Source of the DNA: CBDCTM01 sp965222005
GTDB lineage: Bacteria > Bacteroidota > Bacteroidia > Chitinophagales > Saprospiraceae
Assembly (NCBI GenBank): GCA_965222005.1
Contig: OZ244935.1
Coordinates: forward strand, 4,402,001 to 4,466,000
Length of the DNA: 64,000 bases
Reading direction: 5' to 3'
The translations under genes and the position numbers were made by a program. Positions 52,799-61,510 of this stretch are shown in pieces. The notes below the pieces were generated by a model. It was not told where the DNA came from, made no database searches, and was given only the letters and a program-made list of their open reading frames with translations. Position 1 is the stretch's first letter. Every line of letters begins with the position of its first letter.

Positions 52799-53386
52799 AT
52801 GAACTCATTCGTTTTTGCTACGGCAAATGTCAACAAACTCAGGGAGGTAAATGCTTTTCTTGGCAAGGCTGCTTTGGTACAGGGCCTGGCGGATATCGGA
52901 TGCCATGAGGAAATTGCCGAAACGGCCGACAGCCTGGAGGGGAATGCCGAATTGAAGGCCCGCTATGTATATGAGCGTTATGGATTGGATTGCTTTTCGG
53001 AAGATACCGGGCTTGAAATTGACTACCTCGGCGGGGCTCCCGGTGTACACACTGCCCGTTTTGCCGGGCCGGAGAAAAGCGCCAGCGCCAATATGGCCAA
53101 AGTGCTCAAATTGATGGTCGGTCAGCAAAATCGGCAAGCACAGTTTCGGGCGGTATTTGCACTCATCAAAGGTGGGGAATTGCACCTTTTTGAAGGGATC
53201 ACAAGGGGAACAATTGCCCATAAAGCAGTCGGTAACAAGGGCTTTGGCTACGATCCGATTTTCATACCGCAGGGCTATAAACGCAGCTTTGGGGAGATGG
53301 AGCCTCAGGAAAAGTACCCGATCAGCCATCGGACCATTGCCTTAAAAAAAATGATGCGCTTCTTGGAGTCTTTAAAAAATTCATAA
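52799..53386 (+). CDS. rdgB: Non-canonical purine NTP pyrophosphatase (RdgB/HAM1)
   Basis: A 195-residue enzyme that hydrolyses dITP, XTP and dXTP to keep deaminated purines out of nucleic acids. Motifs: FATANVNKLREV at the N-terminus (SxNxxK equivalent), SEDTGLEIDYLGGAPGVHTARFAG, GFGYDPIFIPQG and ISHRTIAL. Length is normal. No Shine-Dalgarno sequence is possible from the 5' flank, which is the end of element P3. Any promoter must lie in or before the repeats. Confidence 0.95.
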   Translation: MNSFVFATANVNKLREVNAFLGKAALVQGLADIGCHEEIAETADSLEGNAELKARYVYERYGLDCFSEDTGLEIDYLGGAPGVHTARFAGPEKSASANMAKVLKLMVGQQNRQAQFRAVFALIKGGELHLFEGITRGTIAHKAVGNKGFGYDPIFIPQGYKRSFGEMEPQEKYPISHRTIALKKMMRFLESLKNS

Positions 53387-53615
53387 ATCAACATCTTTAT
53401 AATTCGCTGATTATCAGTTGATTACGATGGATAACTTACAATTTTTCTAAAAAAATTATTCTGACAACTATAGAAATATCCATTCTCTGACGGAGCACTG
53501 TTGGTAAATTGTTGGATAGATTTTTTGATAAGCTTCTTGAATGGCGTATTTTCAGGGAGCGATAAGTCGTAAAAGCCGATAAAGAGTATTGACCAAAACC
53601 GTATATTCAAAAAAA

Positions 53616-54170
53616 ATGATAAGCACTAATCATACGCTTAGTAGCACACTGGTGCAGCAGTTGATTAAAGATTGCATCGCCGGTGAACGTTCCCAGCAAG
53701 AGCACTTGTACAAGTATTTTGCTCCCCGCATGTTTGGCATTTGCCTACGCTATGCCAAAGACTATCCTCAGGCAGAAGACATACTTCAGGAAGGATTCAT
53801 CAAAGTATTCAACAACCTCAACCGCTTTAGGGCAGAAGGATCCTTTGAAGGATGGATGAAGCGTATTTTTATCAACACGGCCATCGAGTACTATAGAAAA
53901 TCCAGCCAGCGAATCGTGATTTATGAATCGGACTCATTACCCGAGCTGGCTTTGGACAGCCAGATCATCAGCAAGCTGGCTATGGATGAGCTGCTACAAT
54001 TGATACAGCAACTGCCCTTTGGCTACCGGACTGTATTCAATTTATTTGTCATTGAAGGATACTCGCACAAGGAAATAGCCGCTATGCTTAATATATCGGA
54101 AGGCACTTCAAAGTCTCAATTGGCAAGAGCCAGAAACAATTTACAGCAATCAATTAATGCATTGACCTAG
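53616..54170 (+). CDS. ECF-type RNA polymerase sigma factor
   Basis: A 184-residue sigma-70-family protein from ATG 53616 (an in-frame TTG lies 9 codons earlier). Region 2 reads LYKYFAPRMFGICLRYAKDYPQAEDILQEGFIKVFNNLNRFRAEGSFEGWMKRIFINTAIEYYRKS. Region 4 has FNLFVIEGYSHKEIAAMLNISEGTSKSQLARARNNL, the helix-turn-helix for -35 recognition. The stop overlaps the GTG of the next gene (TAGTG), so sigma factor and partner are translationally coupled. Target genes are unknown. Confidence 0.93.
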   Translation: MISTNHTLSSTLVQQLIKDCIAGERSQQEHLYKYFAPRMFGICLRYAKDYPQAEDILQEGFIKVFNNLNRFRAEGSFEGWMKRIFINTAIEYYRKSSQRIVIYESDSLPELALDSQIISKLAMDELLQLIQQLPFGYRTVFNLFVIEGYSHKEIAAMLNISEGTSKSQLARARNNLQQSINALT

Positions 54171-54856
54171 TGGAAAAGGAGAATCAGTACTACAAAACAG
54201 AAAAGGAATACGAGAATACCCAGCAGGGCGCCAAAGAGGCTGATTCCTTTGATCAGCCCTTCAAGAGGGCTTTTGATAAATTTCAAAAGGCCCCTGCACC
54301 GGAAGTTTGGGAGAGCATGCGCAGCCGCTTGCCGCTCCATCTCAGGCTGCGCAGCCATCTGTTGGTGTTAAGTCGATTGGCAGCAGTGCTCATCGGCTTT
54401 ATGTGCCTCACTCTTATGCTCAATCGCTCTACCTCAAGCAAGGGCTTGCATTCCGATCAGGCAGCCCATTCTGCTGTACTGTCGAAAGAACAGGGCTCCT
54501 ACCCTGCCAAGCATTTCGTAAATGATCTGGCAGATCCCAATCTCGCGGCAAAAACTACAGCATTGGCGAAGGCTAAAAAAAACCGGAAGACAGGTGATGA
54601 AGACTTATTGCTGGAGCTAATCCTGGCAGAGGATGAATTTGATGAGCTTGCCACCACTCCGGCCATGCAGGAGGCACTCCTTCCCTCAAAGCCATTGCCC
54701 GTTGGTACTGCAAGGGTGCAATTCTCCGGGCCTGCTATGCACGAATTCACCGGGCCCCAGCAAGGGGAGGAGTTGAGGATCATGATCCCCTTGAGGGTCG
54801 TTGAAAAGGAAGAAGTGGATCACCTCATTGAGTTATATCAGCAATCCAAGCAATAA
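54170..54856 (+). CDS. Membrane protein coupled to the ECF sigma factor, probable anti-sigma partner
   Basis: A 228-residue protein starting with GTG 54170, overlapping the sigma gene by one base. An acidic N-terminal cytoplasmic part (about 1-60) contains FDKFQKAPAPEVWESMRSRLP, which resembles the first segment of many Bacteroidota ECF partners. One membrane helix (about 66-84) and an extracytoplasmic tail of about 140 residues follow. This topology and the coupling fit an anti-sigma factor, but no zinc-binding (ZAS) motif is seen, so the role is inference. Confidence 0.7.
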   Translation: MEKENQYYKTEKEYENTQQGAKEADSFDQPFKRAFDKFQKAPAPEVWESMRSRLPLHLRLRSHLLVLSRLAAVLIGFMCLTLMLNRSTSSKGLHSDQAAHSAVLSKEQGSYPAKHFVNDLADPNLAAKTTALAKAKKNRKTGDEDLLLELILAEDEFDELATTPAMQEALLPSKPLPVGTARVQFSGPAMHEFTGPQQGEELRIMIPLRVVEKEEVDHLIELYQQSKQ

Positions 54857-54969
54857 ACTATTTTCCAACTTCCCTTGATCGGACAAAATCCATCCTTTAT
54901 CAGATTTTATTTGCCTCCCTCATTGGCTTGGTTATCTTCGTTGCCGAAAAACTTTTGAACGAAGAGCCA

Positions 54970-55860
54970 ATGTCAGTACTACAAATTAACCAGCTCACCA
55001 AAAAATATGGCCGGCTGACGGCTGTCAACGGGCTTTCTCTTCGGGTGGAACAAGGCAATGTGTATGGAATACTGGGCCCCAACGGTAGTGGCAAAACAAC
55101 CACCCTGGGCTGTATTTTGGGCATTATTAAAGCAAATTCCGGAGACTTTGAGTGGTTCGGAGGGCGCTATGGGGCCAATCCACGGCGGCATATAGGCGCT
55201 TTGCTCGAAACGCCCAACTTCTATCCTTATCTCAATGCGGTGGACAATCTGGCCATTACGGCACACATCAAAAAGGTGAAATCTCCCAACATTGATGAAG
55301 TACTCCACCTGGTCAAATTGCATCACCGGCGCTTATCGAAATTCAAAACCTATTCTTTTGGCATGAAGCAGCGCCTGGCCATTGCTGCAGCTATGATTGG
55401 CGATCCGCATGTGCTGATCTTTGATGAGCCTACCAACGGGCTCGATCCTTTAGGTATAGCGGAGGTGCGGCAAACTATCAACGAAATTGCCGGGCGTGGT
55501 AAGACTATCATCATGGCCAGCCACATTTTGGATGAGGTGGAAAAGGTGTGCTCGCATGTAGCGATCATTAAAAATGGCCAATTGCTCACCACCGGTACCG
55601 TGGGAGCGATTATCAATCAGAACAAGTCCATAGAATTGAAAGCCGATGAAGTTCGTAGCTTAATACCCAGGCTCCAACAAATTCCGGGCATTCTCAAGGT
55701 GGATCAGAAAGACCATTTGCTATTGCTGGAGGTGGATCAGTCTGTTGCGGCAGCGGATATCAATCGGCTGGCTTTCGAATCGGGCATCAGCCTTTCGCAC
55801 TTGCTGACCCGGCAGAAAAGCCTGGAATCTGAATTTCTGGAAATCACAAAAGACCAATAA
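54970..55860 (+). CDS. ABC transporter ATP-binding protein
   Basis: A 296-residue ATPase starting at ATG 54970 (MSVLQINQLTKKYG); the frame is open 14 codons further upstream. Walker A GPNGSGKTT, signature SFGMKQRLAIAAAM, Walker B LIFDEPTNGLDP and the H-loop ASH are intact. It belongs to the drug/lipid-export (CcmA/NatA-like) group. The permease gene starts directly after its stop, so the two form the transporter. Confidence 0.93.
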   Translation: MSVLQINQLTKKYGRLTAVNGLSLRVEQGNVYGILGPNGSGKTTTLGCILGIIKANSGDFEWFGGRYGANPRRHIGALLETPNFYPYLNAVDNLAITAHIKKVKSPNIDEVLHLVKLHHRRLSKFKTYSFGMKQRLAIAAAMIGDPHVLIFDEPTNGLDPLGIAEVRQTINEIAGRGKTIIMASHILDEVEKVCSHVAIIKNGQLLTTGTVGAIINQNKSIELKADEVRSLIPRLQQIPGILKVDQKDHLLLLEVDQSVAAADINRLAFESGISLSHLLTRQKSLESEFLEITKDQ

Positions 55861-56673
55861 ATGGGGCATCTACTTCACCTGGAATGGAAAAAGGCCAAGA
55901 AGTCCATTATTTTCAGAGTGCTCATTATACTGTACCTGATTGCCTTGCCTTCCCTTTTGCTGATCGGCAAAGTGCTCGATTGGACTAAGGATGGTATGGT
56001 GTATAAGGAGATGTTGTATATGTTTCCAAGCGTTTGGCAATATCTGGGTTATGTAGGCAACTGGCTGTGTTTTTTCTTTTTCGGCTTCCTGGCCGTTTAT
56101 ACCATCACCAGTGAGTTTGCCAACCGGACGCTTCGCCAAAACATTATTACAGGCCTGAGCCGACGGGATTTTTTTGTAGCCAAATTTTCTTTCCTCACCG
56201 CTGTTAGTTTATTTGCCACGCTCTACTTTGCACTTTGCGGTTTGCTCATTGGGCTTACCAATACCGAAACCATTTATATGTCAAAGGTATTACAGGAAGC
56301 GGGCACCATTCCCCGCTATTTTCTGATGTGCATGGGCTACATGATCTTCGGAATGATGACTGGCCTGCTGATCCGCCGTACGGGTATTGCCTTGTTTTTG
56401 TACCTCAGCTATGTGATGTTCATTGAAAGCATTCTTCGCTATGCACTGCATTACCGGTATATCAAAAATAAAAGCATTCATTTTTATCCGATGAATGCGG
56501 TGGAAGATTTGGTGCCAGTCAATTTTCCTTTCAATGAGGCCGCTGAGCAATTTTTAAAAAGCAATAACTTCAGCCTCTTTCTCAGCCCGGCAGAAGCGAT
56601 CATAACCACGCTCATTTATTCTTCCATCTTTTCAGGAATATGCTGTTGGATTTTAAAAAATCGTGATCTGTAA
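55861..56673 (+). CDS. ABC transporter permease
   Basis: A 270-residue protein with six membrane segments of the ABC-2 type. After the first segment comes the family motif TSEFANRTLRQNIITGLSRRDFFVAKF, which contacts the ATPase. It starts immediately after the ATP-binding subunit stop codon. The substrate is unknown; this group exports lipids, bacitracin-like peptides or ions. Confidence 0.9.
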   Translation: MGHLLHLEWKKAKKSIIFRVLIILYLIALPSLLLIGKVLDWTKDGMVYKEMLYMFPSVWQYLGYVGNWLCFFFFGFLAVYTITSEFANRTLRQNIITGLSRRDFFVAKFSFLTAVSLFATLYFALCGLLIGLTNTETIYMSKVLQEAGTIPRYFLMCMGYMIFGMMTGLLIRRTGIALFLYLSYVMFIESILRYALHYRYIKNKSIHFYPMNAVEDLVPVNFPFNEAAEQFLKSNNFSLFLSPAEAIITTLIYSSIFSGICCWILKNRDL

Positions 56674-56683
56674 ATAACTGATT

Positions 56684-57010
56684 ATGAGCGAAATACATTC
56701 AAAACACCCAAAACCCAGGAAGCATTTTCTATTCCTTAGCCTGCTTTTTGTACTCAGCAAATACCTTTGGGAAAATCTGGGAATCTATCCCAATGATTTT
56801 CTGGATCCGGATCAATGGCTTTTCTTTGTGTTTGACTTTGTCGGCTTTTATCTGGCCATCGCTTTTATGTGGTTTTTGATGAAACGATTAGCCTGGCCAT
56901 TCAAAGCCAGGATCGCGCTGGCCGCTCTACTGGCCATTCCATTGAGCCTGGTGTTTATCATCATTATTTGGGCCATCTACACGGCCATCACCAATATTGC
57001 CTTGCTCTAG
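56684..57010 (+). CDS. Small membrane protein downstream of ABC transporter
   Basis: A 108-residue protein with three hydrophobic segments (about 13-29, 44-66 and 74-104) and a basic, His/Lys-rich N-terminal tail. It begins 10 bases after the permease stop, so it is probably co-transcribed and may be an accessory of the transporter. I do not recognise a family. Its end overlaps the end of the convergent LuxE-like gene by 4 bases. Confidence 0.65.
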   Translation: MSEIHSKHPKPRKHFLFLSLLFVLSKYLWENLGIYPNDFLDPDQWLFFVFDFVGFYLAIAFMWFLMKRLAWPFKARIALAALLAIPLSLVFIIIIWAIYTAITNIALL

Positions 57011-58026
57011 CTCACCATTAAATTGCAACCTCGCAGCTCACTGTGATCCAGGCGCCCCAGCACTTCAAAACTGCCATCGGCCTGCACGCGCCCCAGATCA
57101 TCGGTAGCTATGAAAGCACAGCTATCCAGATTAGCCAAATCAATGACGTTAAGTGTCCCGATACGACCCTTTGCTGCTTCTGCAAACGGGTCGCTAATAT
57201 CCCGCGCAATAACTTTCATGGCAGGTGCAGCTACAAATCGGCCTGCCCGGCTGGCATATGCCTGCGACAAGAGTTCCGTCATCCCGTATTCCGAGTGAAC
57301 ATGCTCCAGGTTGAACGCAGCCTTGAGTTGGCTGTGCAAATCGCCTCGGGTCATTTCCTCCCTCCTTCCTTTCATCCCCCCGGTCTCCATGACGATGATC
57401 CCCGCCAAATCCACCGGGTTTGTCTCAGCCAGCTCCAGCAATGCGAAACTAACTCCCAGCAGGATAGTCGGAATCCGTAGCCTTTTACAGGAGTGCAGCT
57501 TCTCGAGCAACCTTTGGCGGTGGTGAAGAAAAAAGCCGCTTTCGGCATATTTAGAACGATCGATAAATTGCTTTGCCATAAATACCAAAGAAGCATCGCT
57601 GCGTTCCAGATAGGAAGGCAGGAGGGCCAAGAAGCAGTAGTTTTCCACCGGTCCATAGAGTTTTTCAAAGGCTCGGCGGCTGTTTTGGCTGTACCAATCG
57701 GCAGAGCGAATGTGATGGCTGCTGGACTGCTGGCCCGTAGTGCCACTGCTTTTGAATACCACCTGGTCGGGCCAATGGCCGGTTTTTATAGTGTATTGCT
57801 TGAACAAAGAAACGGGCAGAAAGGGAATTTGCGTAAGCGCACGGATTTGGCGGGCTTTGCATGACAACAAAGTGAGAAAGTGCGCGTACACTGGATTGTA
57901 GCGGGCCTGATAGCGAAAAAGGCGGAGTGCCAGCGTTTCAAAGGATTTTGGATCAACATTCGCCACTGCCTTTAGCAAAGCAGCCCGTTCGGAGGAGAGG
58001 TCATCGATGTGGGAGGCGAATTTCAT
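57007..58026 (-). CDS. LuxE-like acyl-protein synthetase / acyltransferase
   Basis: A 339-residue protein starting at ATG 58026; an earlier in-frame ATG at 58092 would add a 22-residue tail that overlaps the divergent gene. It has the adenylate-forming signature VFKSSGTTGQQSSSH, then ALLPSYLERSDASLVFM, IIVMETGGMKGRREEM and VHSEYGMTELLSQAYA, the order found in LuxE and related acyl-activating enzymes. LuxE activates fatty acids with ATP for aldehyde synthesis; here no luxCD or lux genes are present. In Bacteroidota such genes may serve polysaccharide or secondary metabolism. Confidence 0.85.
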   Translation of the reverse strand: MKFASHIDDLSSERAALLKAVANVDPKSFETLALRLFRYQARYNPVYAHFLTLLSCKARQIRALTQIPFLPVSLFKQYTIKTGHWPDQVVFKSSGTTGQQSSSHHIRSADWYSQNSRRAFEKLYGPVENYCFLALLPSYLERSDASLVFMAKQFIDRSKYAESGFFLHHRQRLLEKLHSCKRLRIPTILLGVSFALLELAETNPVDLAGIIVMETGGMKGRREEMTRGDLHSQLKAAFNLEHVHSEYGMTELLSQAYASRAGRFVAAPAMKVIARDISDPFAEAAKGRIGTLNVIDLANLDSCAFIATDDLGRVQADGSFEVLGRLDHSELRGCNLMVS

Positions 58027-58077
58027 TTTCAAATAAATTATCAAAATTCCCGTTAAAATAAAAGATATTTTCTCTCC

Positions 58078-58572
58078 ATGAAAATCTTTCAAAATTTGCT
58101 GGTTAGCCTCTCTATCATCTGTTTGGTGGCAGCCTGTACCAACCCTCCGGACTACCCCAAAGAGCCAAGCCTCACCTACAAGTCGGCAAGCCGCACTACC
58201 CTTGTACAGGGCACTGTTGACGACTCGCTAATGCTTTTGATAGAGTTTACAGATGGAGACGGAGACATCATCGCTGATGATACCATTCCCAGCATTTACT
58301 TTACCGATAAGCGGGATGGGACACAATTCAAAACCTTTGCTGTGCCGCAAATACCACAGCCGGGTATTAACAATGGCATTTCCGGGGAAATCACCTTGCG
58401 TATCTTTGAAAAGCTTGGCTTTTGTTGTATCTATAGCCATGGCTTACCGCCCTGCTTTCCCTCTGAAGAGTTTCCTGTGGATACGCTCATCTATCAAATA
58501 CAAATGGAAGATCAGAATGGCAACTTGAGCAATATTATTGAAACTGATCCTATCTTTATCCTTTGTCAATAA
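58078..58572 (+). CDS. Lipoprotein of unknown function (tandem copy 1)
   Basis: A 164-residue lipoprotein with leader MKIFQNLLVSLSIICLVAAC (lipobox VAAC). The mature part has RTTLVQGTVDDSLMLLIEFTDGDGDI, a short DxDxD stretch that could bind calcium. NGISGEITLRIFEKLGFCCIY with a CC pair and a Cys near PPCFP follow, and it ends ETDPIFILCQ. The next gene encodes a paralogue with the same pattern, and the two overlap (TAATG). I do not know the family function. Confidence 0.75.
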   Translation: MKIFQNLLVSLSIICLVAACTNPPDYPKEPSLTYKSASRTTLVQGTVDDSLMLLIEFTDGDGDIIADDTIPSIYFTDKRDGTQFKTFAVPQIPQPGINNGISGEITLRIFEKLGFCCIYSHGLPPCFPSEEFPVDTLIYQIQMEDQNGNLSNIIETDPIFILCQ

Positions 58573-59087
58573 TGAAAAACAGCATGCGAGCTACTACCCT
58601 ATTCTGGCCCCTCATTTTTAGTTTTGGTTGGCTGCTGGTATTTTCCAGCTGTACACAAAAGCCCGACTTCCCTAGTGAGCCCGTCATCACCTTTGTGAGC
58701 TGGGACCGGACATCGGTTGTACAAGGCACTACCAATGATCAAGTGCGGCTGACCATTGAATTTACCGATGGCGACGGCGACCTCATCACCGAGGATACTA
58801 TCCATTCCATCTTTTTCATGGACTTGCGTGACAGCACTACCTTTACCCGGTTCGCTCTTCCACAAATACCTGAAAACGGTTTGAAAAATGGCATTTCCGG
58901 AGAAATAGAGATGAGCCTGTTCCAATCGCTGGGCTTTTGCTGTATCTACCCAAATGGCGCCCCTCCCTGCCATCCAGCGGCGGGCTTTCCAACGGATAGC
59001 CTGGTATATGAAATATTTATAGAAGACCGGGCCGGCCATCGCAGCAATCTCATTCAAACAGATCCACTCATCATTCAGTGCGATTGA
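58572..59087 (+). CDS. Lipoprotein of unknown function (tandem copy 2)
   Basis: A 171-residue paralogue of the preceding protein, starting at ATG 58572 inside its stop codon. The lipobox is FSSC after a hydrophobic leader. Conserved blocks match copy 1: VVQGTTNDQVRLTIEFTDGDGDL, FALPQIPENGLKNGISGEI, SLGFCCIY, APPCHP, QTDPLIIQC. By eye about half of the residues are identical, so this is an old tandem duplication kept under selection. Confidence 0.75.
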   Translation: MKNSMRATTLFWPLIFSFGWLLVFSSCTQKPDFPSEPVITFVSWDRTSVVQGTTNDQVRLTIEFTDGDGDLITEDTIHSIFFMDLRDSTTFTRFALPQIPENGLKNGISGEIEMSLFQSLGFCCIYPNGAPPCHPAAGFPTDSLVYEIFIEDRAGHRSNLIQTDPLIIQCD

Positions 59088-59123
59088 GCAGAATGGAAAA
59101 TAAGTCCTATAACTTATTGAAGA

Positions 59124-60032
59124 TCAATAGCTTATCCATTCAATTTTTTTCCTTAAAAGTTCAAGAGTGAACGCTTCACGGCTGCCTGGCTCCACCTCTT
59201 GCTGATACGCCCAACTTGCCAGAGGAGGCAGGCTCATCAAAATGGATTCGGTACGCCCGTCGGTGTCCAGGCCAAATTTGGTGCCTTTATCCCAGATGAG
59301 ATTGAACTCCACATAGCGTCCGCGGCGGCTCCGCTGCCAGGCCAATTCCCGCTCGCCATAGCCTTCGTCTTTGTACCGCTCCAGAAGGGGGAGCCAGGCC
59401 GGACAAAAGCTATTGCCAACTTCCTGCACAAAAGCAAAAAGGCCTGCCTTGTCGAGTGCTTCTCGCCCATCGAGCCGATCGAAAAACAGCCCACCCACTC
59501 CTCTACGCTCCTTGCGGTGAAGTAGATAAAAATACTCATCTGCCCATTGGCTGAACCGTGCATAATAATGGGGATCGAAAGTATCGCAAAGGCTTTTCAA
59601 TTGCTGGTGAAAAGCTTTGGCATCGGCTGGCACGATGTAGTGAGGAGTCAGATCAATACCGCCGCCAAACCACCAGATGCCGCCATCTAATTCAAAATAC
59701 CGCACATTCATATGCACGATCGGCACCAGCGGATTGCGTGGATGCAATACGATGGAAACGCCGCTGGCAAAGAAACTACTGGCCTGTAGGTCCAATGCTT
59801 TTGCAATTTTCTTTGGAAGGATGCCATGCACTGCAGAAAAATTGACACCGCCTTTTTCGATATGCCGACCATGAATGACCCGCGTCCGGCCACCACCGCC
59901 GCCGGGCCGTTGCCACGGGTCTTCCTGAAAGCGGCCTGTGCCATCCGCCGCTTCAAGCTGTGAGCAAATGTCGTCCTGCAATTGCTGAAACCATGTGGCA
60001 ATAGTCGTTTTGTCTGTTTTTTGATCAATCAT
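59124..60032 (-). CDS. hemF: Oxygen-dependent coproporphyrinogen III oxidase
   Basis: A 302-residue enzyme making protoporphyrinogen IX by oxidative decarboxylation of coproporphyrinogen III. Signatures: GRTRVIHGRHIEKGGVNFSAVHG, VLHPRNPLVPIVHMNVRYF, WWFGGGIDLTPHY, GVGGLFFDRLD and GRYVEFNLIWDKGTKFGL. Length is normal. Oxygen dependence indicates aerobic haem synthesis. It overlaps the upstream ArsC-like gene by 8 bases. Confidence 0.97.
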   Translation of the reverse strand: MIDQKTDKTTIATWFQQLQDDICSQLEAADGTGRFQEDPWQRPGGGGGRTRVIHGRHIEKGGVNFSAVHGILPKKIAKALDLQASSFFASGVSIVLHPRNPLVPIVHMNVRYFELDGGIWWFGGGIDLTPHYIVPADAKAFHQQLKSLCDTFDPHYYARFSQWADEYFYLLHRKERRGVGGLFFDRLDGREALDKAGLFAFVQEVGNSFCPAWLPLLERYKDEGYGERELAWQRSRRGRYVEFNLIWDKGTKFGLDTDGRTESILMSLPPLASWAYQQEVEPGSREAFTLELLRKKIEWISY

Positions 60033-60378
60033 ACAGCTTGGCTTTAGCGGCAGCCACGGTACTTTTGGCGTTGCCTACAAAAATTTCTTTATCAATAAGA
60101 ATGACGGGCCTCTTGAGGAAAGTGTATTCTTCAAGTATGAGCCGACGATAGTCCTTTTCGGTCAGTTTTTTTTCGTGCAATCCCAATGCCCGATACTTCA
60201 TAGCTCTCCGACTGAAGAGGCTTTCATAAGAACCGGTCTTTTTTTTCAGCTCGTCCAACTGACTAGCTGAGATGGGAACTTCTTTTATGTTTTGCAATTC
60301 AAAACCTTCTGCTCCACCCAGCTCTCTGATGATACGCTGGCAGGTGGTACAATTGGCGAGGTGATATATTTTTCTCAT
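60025..60378 (-). CDS. ArsC/Spx-family thioredoxin-fold protein (YffB-like)
   Basis: A 117-residue ArsC-like protein starting MRKIYHLANCTTCQRIIREL, with CTTC at residues 10-13. It has LFSRRAMKYRALGL (conserved Arg region), LKRPVILIDKEIFVGN and a normal length. Arsenate reductases carry C-x5-R with a catalytic Cys; this one has CxxC as in YffB and Spx. It may act as a glutathione- or thiol-dependent reductase; no ars genes are nearby. The overlap with hemF suggests co-expression. Confidence 0.88.
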   Translation of the reverse strand: MRKIYHLANCTTCQRIIRELGGAEGFELQNIKEVPISASQLDELKKKTGSYESLFSRRAMKYRALGLHEKKLTEKDYRRLILEEYTFLKRPVILIDKEIFVGNAKSTVAAAKAKLYD

Positions 60379-60442
60379 CGTTTTTATTTTTGTAAAGGTC
60401 GAAAAAGTGGGGCAACAACTAAAATCAGCTGTTTCCTTTTTG

Positions 60443-60456
60443 TGTCAAAATTGACA
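60443..60456. promoter_or_regulatory. Palindromic operator candidate in divergent region
   Basis: TGTCAA-AA-TTGACA, two perfect 6-base half-sites with a 2-base spacer, between the divergent ArsC-hemF unit and the nucleoside phosphorylase gene. The size and position fit a dimeric repressor site; the regulator is unknown. Confidence 0.35.
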
Positions 60457-60511
60457 TTTGCAACAAGAGGCTTATCTCCTTAAAATCAATACCTTTACTA
60501 AAACTCAAAAT

Positions 60512-61390
60512 ATGACCTATTTTCCTCCTTCCGAGCTTATCATCAATCCTGACGGGAGCATTTACCACCTCCACCTGAGACCCGAACAATTAGCCCCTTT
60601 GGTGATAACGGTGGGCGATCCGGACCGGGTACCTATGGTAAGTAAGTACTTTGACCGAATTGATGAGCAGGTACAAAAGCGGGAATTCATTACACATACC
60701 GGCTGGCTCGGCCAACGTCGGATCAGTGTCATTTCAACTGGCATTGGTACCGATAATATCGACATTGTACTAACGGAGCTGGATGCCCTGATGAACATTG
60801 ATTTTGCCACTCGCCAACAAAAAAAAACGTTTAGTCCGCTGCAGATCATCCGGATTGGCACATCAGGAGCTTTGCAGGCCGATACGGAATTGGATAGTTT
60901 GCTGCTCTCCAATTTTGGCATCGGCCTTGATGGTCTGCTGTTGTATTATCAGGCCAGCCCTTCGGATGCTGAAAGAGAGCTGGAAAGGGCTTTTCAAGAC
61001 CAGCTCGGCAAGCGGTTTCAATCGCCGATCCAGCCTTATTTCGCCCAGGCCGACTCCGATTTGGTCGCCACATTCAAAGATCATATGCAGCAAGGTATTA
61101 CAGTTACCTGCCCGGGTTTCTATGGTCCGCAGGGCCGGGAATTGCGTACGCCTATGAAAATGGAGGTTCCGTTGAACCAAATGAGAAATTTTCAGCATCA
61201 AGGAATGCGGATCACCAATTTTGAAATGGAGACGGCTGCTATCTACGGGATGGCCAATTTACTGGGGCATAAGGCCTTGTCCTGCAATGCTCTGATCGCC
61301 AATCGTACAACGAATGTGTTCAGTAAAAATTCGAAAGCCCCTATAGATCGATTGATCCGTTTGGTATTGGAAAAGGTAGGACAATTCTAA
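60512..61390 (+). CDS. Nucleoside phosphorylase (uridine phosphorylase-like)
   Basis: A 292-residue NP-I family enzyme starting at ATG 60512; 18 open codons upstream lack an ATG. VITVGDPDRVPMVSKYF contains the phosphate-binding Gly-Asp-x-x-Arg. IIRIGTSGALQ is the second phosphate-loop motif, and RITNFEMETAAIYGMANL carries the Glu-Met-Glu that binds ribose. The last motif favours uridine/purine nucleoside phosphorylases. It cleaves nucleosides with phosphate to base and ribose 1-phosphate; base specificity is not certain. Confidence 0.9.
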   Translation: MTYFPPSELIINPDGSIYHLHLRPEQLAPLVITVGDPDRVPMVSKYFDRIDEQVQKREFITHTGWLGQRRISVISTGIGTDNIDIVLTELDALMNIDFATRQQKKTFSPLQIIRIGTSGALQADTELDSLLLSNFGIGLDGLLLYYQASPSDAERELERAFQDQLGKRFQSPIQPYFAQADSDLVATFKDHMQQGITVTCPGFYGPQGRELRTPMKMEVPLNQMRNFQHQGMRITNFEMETAAIYGMANLLGHKALSCNALIANRTTNVFSKNSKAPIDRLIRLVLEKVGQF

Positions 61391-61463
61391 AAACTGCAGA
61401 AACTGCAAAACAATAATGTAAACTAATTGTTTCTCATTTGTTGTTTTAATAGTTTATGTATCG

Positions 61464-61496
61464 AAATTTGACGACTTTTGAAAAGTCGTCAAATTT
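61464..61496. repeat. 33-base perfect palindrome upstream of the RAYT gene
   Basis: AAATTTGACGACTTTT / AAAAGTCGTCAAATTT (61464-61479, 61481-61496) around a single G. It lies 15 bases before the transposase-like gene and 73 bases after the phosphorylase stop. It could be a REP-type hairpin acted on by that protein, or a terminator for the preceding gene. Confidence 0.65.
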
Positions 61497-61510
61497 ACAA
61501 CCCATGCACC

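Noticed and set aside
57007..58092. Bioluminescence (lux) locus suggested by the LuxE-like protein
   Set aside because: No luxA, luxB, luxC or luxD is near; neighbours are an ABC exporter and lipoproteins. LuxE-like adenylating enzymes occur in many non-luminous bacteria.
60025..60378. Arsenic resistance gene
   Set aside because: The protein has CxxC as in YffB/Spx rather than the ArsC active site, and no arsR, arsB or acr3 gene is present.
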